A DNA stretch of 5,733 nt from assembly GCA_021731425.1 (NCBI GenBank), contig JAKFXJ010000124.1:1-5733 (forward strand). Direction: 5' to 3'. The notes under the pieces are model-generated. The model did no database searches, had not been told where the DNA came from, and worked only from the letters and a program-made list of their open reading frames with translations. Positions within the stretch are counted from its first letter, which is position 1. Each line of letters opens with the position of its first letter. The position numbers and the translations under genes are program-made. Source of the stretch: Limnohabitans sp. GTDB taxonomy: Bacteria; Pseudomonadota; Gammaproteobacteria; Burkholderiales; Burkholderiaceae_C. Shown one piece after another: positions 1-4,698 of the stretch.

Positions 1-56
1 GAACTGACGACCTACCGCTTACAAGGCGGGTGCTCTACCAACTGAGCTAAAGCGGC
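1..56 (-). tRNA. tRNA-Thr (anticodon UGU), 3' end cut by window edge
   Basis: Read on the minus strand from position 56, the sequence folds as a tRNA. It has a GCCGCTT acceptor strand, TA at 8-9, a D-arm starting GCTCAG with the GG pair, and an anticodon stem enclosing the loop CTTGTAA. It then runs through the variable region into the T-arm and stops at the TTC of the T loop at the window edge. The anticodon TGT (window 21-23 on the complement) reads ACA threonine codons. About 20 nt of the T-arm, the 3' acceptor strand and any encoded CCA lie outside the window. The first anticodon-stem pair is a C27-U43 mismatch; the other four pairs are intact. The gene lies downstream of sspB on the same strand with no convincing terminator between them, so it may be transcribed both with sspB and from its own promoter. 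Confidence 0.95.
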
Positions 57-65
57 ACGGGCTGA

Positions 66-71
66 ATTCTA
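66..71 (-). promoter_or_regulatory. candidate -10 box for the tRNA-Thr gene
   Basis: On the minus strand TAGAAT (one mismatch to TATAAT) ends 9 nt before the tRNA 5' end, which would place the start site about 3 nt upstream of the mature tRNA. The stretch between box and start is GC-rich, as is common for stable-RNA promoters. No good -35 hexamer is visible 16-18 nt upstream, so this is tentative. Confidence 0.25.
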
Positions 72-112
72 ACTTGCTCCGGGGCTGACTGAGCGTCAGG
101 CACTGAATTTTT

Positions 113-565
113 TTACTTGATGCGCTTGAGCGCGGGGCGGCCGGGGTTGCTCGGGCTGGGCGTCTCAGGCTTGTCCTGGGTGTCCATGCTCTCCAGCGCT
201 GGACTGTCCACCGCCGACAAAGCCGCTGGCAGCGACTCTTCATCGCTCACGGGAAAAGCCATGCCTTGACCGTTTTCACGGGCGTAAATCGCCATAACGC
301 GGTGAATGGGCACCATGATTTCACGCGGCTTGCCACCAAAGCGGGCTTTGAACTCAATGAAGTCATTGCCCAGCTTCAAGGAACTGGTGGCATCCATGCT
401 GACGTTGAGCACGATCTCACCGCCTTGTACGTACTCACGCGGCACCTGAACCGAGTTGTCCACTTTCACGGCCACATAGGGCGTGAAACCGTTTTCGGAA
501 CACCAGTCGTACAAGGCGCGAATCAGGTACGGCCTGGTGGATGGCAGTTCGGTGTTGCTGATCAT
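113..565 (-). CDS. sspB: ClpXP protease specificity-enhancing factor SspB
   Basis: SspB is a cytoplasmic adaptor that binds the ssrA degradation tag on proteins from stalled ribosomes and hands them to ClpXP. The 150-residue product fits the family (E. coli SspB is about 165). Residues 1-106 form the substrate-binding and dimer domain, beginning with the family-typical STRPYLIRALYDWC segment and including the GGE..LNVS and FKARFGGKPREI..P blocks. Residues 107-141 are a Ser/Pro/Ala-rich, presumably flexible linker. The last nine residues, GRPALKRIK, match the C-terminal ClpX-binding (XB) motif, which in E. coli ends GRPALRVVK. So both functional ends, adaptor and tether, are present. The start is supported by GGAGGA (window 572-577 on the complement), 6 nt before ATG. 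The gene lies 43 nt downstream of sspA on the same strand, the usual sspAB arrangement. It ends in TAA. Confidence 0.96.
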   Translation of the reverse strand: MISNTELPSTRPYLIRALYDWCSENGFTPYVAVKVDNSVQVPREYVQGGEIVLNVSMDATSSLKLGNDFIEFKARFGGKPREIMVPIHRVMAIYARENGQGMAFPVSDEESLPAALSAVDSPALESMDTQDKPETPSPSNPGRPALKRIK

Positions 566-608
566 GCGTTGTCCTCCATCGCCATTATTCTCCCGAAAAC
601 AACCGGCT

Positions 609-1220
609 TTACTTGCGCATGACCTTTTCGGAAGGTGTCAGCGCCTCGATGTAGGCTGGACGGGAAAAAATACGCTCAGCGTACTTCAGCAAGGGGGCCG
701 CATTTTTGCTCAACTCGATCCCGTAGTAGTCCAGGCGCCACAGCAATGGGGCAATGGCCACGTCCAGCATGGAGAAGTTGTCGCCCAGCATGAACTTGTT
801 TTTCAGGAACACCGGGGCCAATTGGGTCAAGCGGTCGCGGATGTGCGAGCGTGCTTTCTCGAGTGCCTTGTCGTTGCCTTTGAGGGCGCGGTTTTCCAAG
901 GTCAACACGTGTGTGAAAAGTTCTTTTTCGAAGTTGAGCAAGAACAAGCGCACACGGGCACGGTCTACGGGGTCACCGGGCATCAATTGCGGATGAGGAA
1001 AGCGCTCGTCGATGTACTCGTTGATGATGTTCGACTCGTACAAGATCAGGTCACGCTCAACCAAAATGGGCACCTGACCGTAGGGGTTCATCACGTTGAT
1101 GTCTTCTTGCTTGTTGTACAAGTCCACATCGCGGATCTCAAAGTCCATGCCTTTTTCGAACAACACAAAGCGGCAGCGGTGTGAGAAAGGACACGTCGTT
1201 CCGGAATAAAGCACCATCAT
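609..1220 (-). CDS. sspA: stringent starvation protein A (GST-fold RNA polymerase-associated protein)
   Basis: SspA has a glutathione-S-transferase fold but acts as an RNA polymerase-associated regulator in starvation, acid stress and, in several pathogens, virulence. The 203-residue product has an N-terminal thioredoxin-like domain (about 2-80) with the block TCPFSHRC at 9-16, a cis-Pro region GQVPILVERD at 48-57, and the GST-type ESNIINEYIDERFPHP run ending at 77. A mostly helical C-terminal domain follows (about 88-200) with APLLWRLDYYGIE. The Pro-His-Pro at 75-77 matches the surface pocket shown to matter in E. coli SspA. The first of two tandem ATGs has GAGGAG (1229-1234) 8 nt upstream; using the second would lengthen the spacing to 11 nt. 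The gene sits between petC and sspB. A strong terminator abuts its ribosome-binding site, so its transcription probably depends on read-through or on an unrecognised internal promoter. It ends in TAA. Confidence 0.96.
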   Translation of the reverse strand: MMVLYSGTTCPFSHRCRFVLFEKGMDFEIRDVDLYNKQEDINVMNPYGQVPILVERDLILYESNIINEYIDERFPHPQLMPGDPVDRARVRLFLLNFEKELFTHVLTLENRALKGNDKALEKARSHIRDRLTQLAPVFLKNKFMLGDNFSMLDVAIAPLLWRLDYYGIELSKNAAPLLKYAERIFSRPAYIEALTPSEKVMRK

Positions 1221-1228
1221 GGTGGAGG

Positions 1229-1234
1229 CTCCTC
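1229..1234 (-). promoter_or_regulatory. sspA ribosome-binding site touching a terminator U-tract
   Basis: On the minus strand GAGGAG lies 8 nt before the first sspA ATG. It begins at the very next base after the T-rich tail (1235-1247) of the upstream terminator. A transcript ended at that terminator would stop just short of the Shine-Dalgarno, leaving no room for a conventional promoter between terminator and gene. Confidence 0.8.
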
Positions 1235-1276
1235 AAAAAATCAAAAAGAGTGGGAGGCCTCCAAGGCCTGCCACTC
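1235..1276 (-). terminator. rho-independent terminator of the pet operon, upstream of sspA
   Basis: Read on the minus strand from 1276, GAGTGG, C, AGGCCT, loop TGG, AGGCCT, C, CCACTC form a hairpin of twelve pairs. It has a single C-C mismatch in the stem (1254 against 1270) and a 3-nt loop. The stem is followed at once by TTTTTGATTTTTT (1247 to 1235), as expected of an intrinsic terminator. On the plus strand no T-tract follows the stem, so it works one way only. It lies 36 nt after the petC stop and directly before the sspA ribosome-binding site. It probably ends most petABC transcripts while allowing some read-through into sspAB. Confidence 0.85.
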
Positions 1277-1282
1277 CAAAGA

Positions 1283-1302
1283 ACCTGGCCATACGGCCAG
1301 GT
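1283..1302 (-). other. perfect hairpin just after the petC stop
   Basis: ACCTGGCC and GGCCAGGT pair as a perfect 8-bp stem around a 4-nt loop (GTAT on the minus strand), starting 10 nt after the petC stop codon. On the minus strand it is followed by TTCTTTGG, a weak T-rich stretch, so alone it would be a poor intrinsic terminator. It may be a 3'-end stabilising structure for the petABC mRNA or the first part of a tandem terminator with the stronger hairpin 6 nt further on. Confidence 0.6.
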
Positions 1303-1312
1303 GAAAGATCAA

Positions 1313-2077
1313 TTACTTGATGTCTTTCCAGTATGCCGCGTTCAGACGCCAAGCAATAAAGGTGAAGAACGACAAGAAAATCAGAACCCAGACGCCAATG
1401 CGCACACGGGTGTTTTGTGCGGGCTCCGCCATCCACTGCATGTAAGCCACCAGATCACCAACCGCTTGGTCGTACTGCAAAGGTGTCATGGTACCGGGCT
1501 TGACTTGCTTCCAGCCCGAGAAGATCTGGACTTTGTGACCATGCTCTTCTTTTTCTGTGTAAACAGGCTCACGCTCGCCTTGCAGTTCCCACAAGGGATG
1601 GGGCATGCCCACGTTGGGATACGCCAGGTTGTTCCAGCCCGTAGGCTTGGTCTCATCCCGGTAGTAGGTGCGCATGTAGGTGTAGAGGTAATCTGCACCT
1701 GTGCCACCAGGGCCCGAACGCGAACGCGCCATCAAGGTCAGGTCAGGCGGGTTCTTGCCGAACCACTCTTTGGCCTGCACCGGATCAATCGCAGCCTTCA
1801 TGGTGTCGCCCACACGGTCGGTGGCGAACATCAAGTTGTCTTTGATTTGCTGATCGGTCAAGCCAATGTCTTTCAGGCGGTTATAACGCATGAAGGCAGC
1901 CGAGTGGCAATTGAGGCAGTAATTGGTAAAAATCTTGGCGCCGTTTTGCAAGGCTGCCAAATCGTTGGTTTTCTTGGGTGCTTTATCCCAGGCAATACCA
2001 CCGCCAGCAGCGTGTGCACCGGCCACCAGGCCCAGCACCATCACCAAGCCCAATGCGAGTTTCTTGAGGTTTTTCAT
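1313..2077 (-). CDS. petC: cytochrome c1 subunit of the cytochrome bc1 complex
   Basis: Cytochrome c1 takes electrons from the Rieske protein and passes them to soluble or membrane c-type cytochromes on the periplasmic side of complex III. The 254-residue precursor starts with a Sec signal peptide (Lys-rich start, hydrophobic core at about 7-20, likely cleavage after AHA at 23). Heme c is bound covalently by CLNCH (Cys54, Cys57, His58), and Met158 in NVGMPHPLW is the likely sixth ligand. The C-terminal membrane anchor (about 227-247, RIGVWVLIFLSFF) is followed by a short cytoplasmic tail ending WKDIK. Length and layout are normal for a proteobacterial c1. The start has GGAG (2088-2091) 10 nt upstream, a slightly long spacing. 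The gene is 20 nt downstream of petB and is the last gene of petABC, with two hairpins following it. It ends in TAA. Confidence 0.97.
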   Translation of the reverse strand: MKNLKKLALGLVMVLGLVAGAHAAGGGIAWDKAPKKTNDLAALQNGAKIFTNYCLNCHSAAFMRYNRLKDIGLTDQQIKDNLMFATDRVGDTMKAAIDPVQAKEWFGKNPPDLTLMARSRSGPGGTGADYLYTYMRTYYRDETKPTGWNNLAYPNVGMPHPLWELQGEREPVYTEKEEHGHKVQIFSGWKQVKPGTMTPLQYDQAVGDLVAYMQWMAEPAQNTRVRIGVWVLIFLSFFTFIAWRLNAAYWKDIK

Positions 2078-2097
2078 TTTCTTGAATCTCCGTGATC

Positions 2098-3507
2098 TCA
2101 GTGAGGCGTGAAGGTCACGCGGTCGGGCACTTGTTTAAAGGTGCCCAGCTTGCTCCACCAAGGCATCAGCAGGAAAAAGCCAAAGTAAAACAGGGTGCCC
2201 ACTTGAGACACGCGCTCACCAATGGGCGAGGGCGGCTTGACGCCCAAGTAACCCAGAATCAGGAAGTTGATCACAAACACGGCGTAGACATATTTGTGCC
2301 AGTCAGGGCGGTAGCGGATCGACTTGACAGGGCTGTAATCCAGCCATGGCAAGAAGAACAAAATGATCACGGCAGCGCCCATGACCACCACACCCCAAAA
2401 CTTGGCATCGATGGTCAAGAGCAGTGCGCAGATCACCACCGTTGCACCCACCAAACCGGCTTTGAGCAGGCTGGGCAGTTTTCCTTTGGCCACGGCCAAG
2501 AAGGCGCCCACCACCACACACAACACCAGCACGTACATCATCTCGGTGGTGATGGCACGCAGCATGGAATAGAAGGGTGTGAAATACCACACGGGTGCAA
2601 TGTGCAAGGGCGTGGTCAGTGGGTCAGCAGGAATGAAGTTGTTGTATTCGAGGAAATAGCCACCAAACTCGGGAGCAAAGAACACCACTGCGCTGAATGC
2701 CATCAAGAACACGCTCACGGAGAAGATGTCGTGAACGGTGTAGTAAGGATGGAAAGGGATGCCGTCCAAAGGATTGCCTTTGGCATCCTTGGGTGCGTTG
2801 GCAGCCTTGATTTCGACGCCATCGGGGTTGTTAGAGCCCACTTCGTGCAGCGCAATGATGTGCGCCACCACCAAGCCCAAAAGGACCAGAGGCACTGCAA
2901 TAACGTGGAAGCTGAAGAAGCGGTTCAAGGTGGCATCGCCCACCACAAAGTCGCCACGGATCAGCAAGGCCAGATCAGGACCGATCACAGGCACGGCCGA
3001 GAACAAGTTCACGATCACCTGAGCGCCCCAATAGGACATCTGGCCCCAAGGGAGCAAGTAACCCATGAAGGCTTCGGCCATGAGCACCAAGAAAATGGCA
3101 CAACCGAAAATCCAGACCAACTCACGCGGCTTGCGGTAGGAACCGTACATCAAACCCCGGAACATGTGCAGGTAGACCACCACAAAGAAGGCCGAGGCGC
3201 CTGTGGAGTGCATGTAACGGATCAACCAGCCCCAAGGTACATCGCGCATGATGTACTCGACCGAAGCAAATGCCAGCGCCGCATCGGGCTTGTAGTGCAT
3301 GACCAGGAAAATACCGGTCACGATTTGGATCACCAACACCAGCAGAGACAGGGCGCCGAAAACGTACCAAAAATTCAGGTTTTTGGAGGCGTAGTATTCG
3401 GACAGGTGTTCCTTGTACAGCTTGGAAGCCGGAAAGCGGTTGTCCACCCAATTGAGCAGCTTCTCGCCAGCGGGGGCGTTCGGAGAAATTTCTTTGAATT
3501 CAGCCAT
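2098..3507 (-). CDS. petB: cytochrome b subunit of the cytochrome bc1 complex
   Basis: Cytochrome b is the membrane core of complex III; it carries hemes bL and bH and the Qo and Qi quinone sites. Residues are numbered here from the upstream ATG (position 3519, 473 aa); subtract 4 for the preferred start. Eight or so membrane helices are evident. Heme ligands are His104 and His118 (in YMHSTGASAFF..YLHMFRG), then His205 and His220. The Qo region has MGYLLPWGQMSYWGA at 152-166 and PVWY at 309-312, the variant of PEWY reported for beta- and gammaproteobacteria. The protein is full length and unfused to c1. I chose the ATG at 3505-3507 (MAEFKEISPNAP) because GGAG lies 6 nt before it. The upstream in-frame ATG at 3517-3519 would add MENN, overlaps the petA stop by 1 nt and lacks a good ribosome-binding site. 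It ends in TGA. Confidence 0.97.
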   Translation of the reverse strand: MAEFKEISPNAPAGEKLLNWVDNRFPASKLYKEHLSEYYASKNLNFWYVFGALSLLVLVIQIVTGIFLVMHYKPDAALAFASVEYIMRDVPWGWLIRYMHSTGASAFFVVVYLHMFRGLMYGSYRKPRELVWIFGCAIFLVLMAEAFMGYLLPWGQMSYWGAQVIVNLFSAVPVIGPDLALLIRGDFVVGDATLNRFFSFHVIAVPLVLLGLVVAHIIALHEVGSNNPDGVEIKAANAPKDAKGNPLDGIPFHPYYTVHDIFSVSVFLMAFSAVVFFAPEFGGYFLEYNNFIPADPLTTPLHIAPVWYFTPFYSMLRAITTEMMYVLVLCVVVGAFLAVAKGKLPSLLKAGLVGATVVICALLLTIDAKFWGVVVMGAAVIILFFLPWLDYSPVKSIRYRPDWHKYVYAVFVINFLILGYLGVKPPSPIGERVSQVGTLFYFGFFLLMPWWSKLGTFKQVPDRVTFTPH

Positions 3508-3513
3508 GTTGTT

Positions 3514-3517
3514 CTCC
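3514..3517 (-). promoter_or_regulatory. ribosome-binding site that decides the petB start
   Basis: GGAG on the minus strand precedes the ATG at 3507 by 6 nt (spacer AACAAC), an ideal spacing. Its first G is the last base of the alternative upstream ATG, so the two starts exclude each other to some extent. This favours MAEF rather than MENNMAEF as the N-terminus. The site overlaps the end of petA, which suggests translational coupling. Confidence 0.7.
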
Positions 3518-3518
3518 A

Positions 3519-4115
3519 TCAGGCCTTCTTGTCTTCACCAATGAGCAGCTTGGTGTCAGACAGGTACATGTGAGGCGGCACTTCGAGGTTGTCGGGTGCG
3601 GGCTTGTTCTTGAATACACGGCCGGCCAAGTCGAAAGTGGAGCCATGGCAAGCGCACAAGAAGCCACCATTCCAGTCATCGGGCAAGGAGGGCTGAGGGC
3701 CTGCAGCGAACTTGTCAGCCGGCGAGCAACCCAAGTGGGTGCAAATGCCGACGGCCACCATGATCTCGGGCTTGATAGAGCGGTGGCTGTTCTTGGCGTA
3801 TTCGGGTGTGGGATACGCGGTGCGGTTTGAGGCCGGATCGGCCAACTGACCTTCGGCCTTTTTCAAGGATTCGAGCTGCTCGGGCGAGCGCTTCATGATC
3901 CAAACGGGTTTGCCACGCCATTCGACCGTGAGCTTTTCGCCCGGGTTCAAGGCGGAAATGTCCACCTCAACGGCCGCACCGGCCGCTTTGGCCCGCTCGG
4001 AGGGTTGGAAGCTGCTGACGAAGGGGGTGGCCACAAAGCCAGCGCCTACGGCACCTGCGCAAGTGGAGGCAATCAGCCAGGTCCGCTTGCTGCTGTCGAC
4101 TGGGGTGTCACTCAT
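3519..4115 (-). CDS. petA: ubiquinol-cytochrome c reductase iron-sulfur subunit (Rieske protein)
   Basis: The Rieske protein oxidises quinol at the Qo site and swings its 2Fe-2S head domain to cytochrome c1. In this 198-residue protein the N-terminus has a Tat-like signal/anchor: S9-K10-R11-T12-W13-L14 followed by a hydrophobic stretch to about residue 34. A hinge region follows (about 35-48, FQPSERAKAAGAA). The cluster domain has box I CTHLGC (Cys125 and His127 as ligands, Cys130 in the disulfide) and box II CACHGS (Cys154 and His157 as ligands, Cys156 in the disulfide). All six key residues are present, though box II has Ala155 where most Rieske proteins have Pro. The C-terminus has the usual LEVPPHMYLSDTKLLIG strand. 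The start has AGAGGA (4121-4126) 5 nt upstream. It is the first gene of petABC; its TGA shares one base with the upstream candidate petB ATG. Confidence 0.97.
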   Translation of the reverse strand: MSDTPVDSSKRTWLIASTCAGAVGAGFVATPFVSSFQPSERAKAAGAAVEVDISALNPGEKLTVEWRGKPVWIMKRSPEQLESLKKAEGQLADPASNRTAYPTPEYAKNSHRSIKPEIMVAVGICTHLGCSPADKFAAGPQPSLPDDWNGGFLCACHGSTFDLAGRVFKNKPAPDNLEVPPHMYLSDTKLLIGEDKKA

Positions 4116-4154
4116 GGGAATCCTCTAGCGAGTCGTTATCAGGGTCAACCCGCG

Positions 4155-4160
4155 ATTGTA
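4155..4160 (-). promoter_or_regulatory. candidate -10 box of the pet operon promoter
   Basis: TACAAT on the minus strand (one mismatch to TATAAT) lies 39 nt upstream of the petA ATG and predicts a start site near 4148, giving a leader of about 33 nt. No good -35 hexamer is seen at 16-18 nt; the upstream bases are T- and G-rich (GGTTGTTTG). The pet promoter may be weak or activator-dependent. It lies in the 138-bp divergent spacer shared with mscL, where I find no convincing mscL promoter pair; CACAAT at 4216-4221 is a weak -10 candidate for it. Confidence 0.4.
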
Positions 4161-4253
4161 GCGGAGTGAAACAAACAACCGACTTACAAGCACATAAGCT
4201 TGCTGCTGGCTAGGGCACAATAGCATCCGTCTTGTTGTTTTTGGAGATTTAAG

Positions 4254-4685
4254 ATGTCATTTGTTCAAGAATTCAAATCCTTTGCTCTGAAGGGCAATGT
4301 CATGGATCTGGCGGTGGGTGTGATCATCGGGGCGGCCTTTGGCAAGATCGTCGACTCCTTGGTGGCCGACCTGATCATGCCTTTTGTGAGTCTGGTCTTT
4401 GGCGGTCTTGACTTCGCCAACTACTACTTGCCACTCGCCGGTCAGGCGGCCACCTTGCCCTTGGCAGAGGCCAAAAAGCTGGGGGCTGTTTTTGCCTACG
4501 GCAGCTTCGTGACGGTGGCCTTGAACTTCTTCATTTTGGCTTTGGTGATTTTTGTGATGGTGCGGCAAATCAACCGCCTCAAAACCGCCCAGCAGCCGGC
4601 AGCCGCACCAGAATCTGCCCCCATCACACCTGAAGACGTGTTGCTGCTGCGTGAAATTCGCGACAGCCTGAAAAACAAGGGCTGA
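4254..4685 (+). CDS. mscL: large-conductance mechanosensitive channel MscL
   Basis: MscL is a homopentameric inner-membrane channel that opens under membrane tension and releases solutes on sudden hypo-osmotic shock. The 143-residue product is of usual size. The N-terminal amphipathic helix ([14 protein letters not shown], 2-15) is followed by the family signature [19 protein letters not shown] (15-33), whose Ala/Gly-rich TM1 lines the pore. A periplasmic loop spans about 50-76, TM2 about 77-103 ([19 protein letters not shown]), and the conserved cytoplasmic helix 130-139 ([10 protein letters not shown]) closes the protein after a Pro/Ala-rich linker. The start has GGAG (4243-4246) 7 nt upstream. 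The gene is transcribed alone, divergent from petA and convergent with pdxA. Nothing odd is seen in it. It ends in TGA. Confidence 0.97.
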   Translation: MSFVQEFKSFALKGNVMDLAVGVIIGAAFGKIVDSLVADLIMPFVSLVFGGLDFANYYLPLAGQAATLPLAEAKKLGAVFAYGSFVTVALNFFILALVIFVMVRQINRLKTAQQPAAAPESAPITPEDVLLLREIRDSLKNKG

Positions 4686-4688
4686 CAC

Positions 4689-4698
4689 GCCCCGGGGC
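4689..4698. repeat. 10-bp GC palindrome filling the mscL/pdxA convergent gap
   Basis: GCCCCGGGGC is a perfect palindrome and takes up most of the 13 bp between the mscL and pdxA stop codons. As RNA it can form only a short hairpin on either strand, although flanking CTGA and TCAG could extend it across a 3-nt bulge. No T-tract follows on either side, so it is not a standard terminator. No other transcription end signal is visible for either gene here. Confidence 0.35.

Noticed and set aside
85..99. Inverted repeat CTGAC/GTCAG with a 5-nt loop between sspB and tRNA-Thr, considered as an sspB terminator.
   Set aside because: The stem is only 5 bp and no T-tract follows it on the minus strand, so it is not a convincing intrinsic terminator.
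483..3573. Three long plus-strand open frames (483-1184, 1181-2095, 2092-3573) that chain with 4-bp GTGA overlaps, like a coupled operon antisense to sspA-petC-petB.
   Set aside because: Each lies opposite a well-recognised conserved gene. Their products are His/Gln/Val-rich without domains, they need GTG starts, and the 4-bp overlaps follow from chance GTGA sites. They are antisense shadows of biased codon use.
4187..4202. CAAGC/GCTTG inverted repeat in the petA-mscL spacer as an operator.
   Set aside because: A 5-bp half-site with a 6-nt gap is expected by chance at this scale, and I recognise no regulator consensus; it is mentioned only as part of the spacer.
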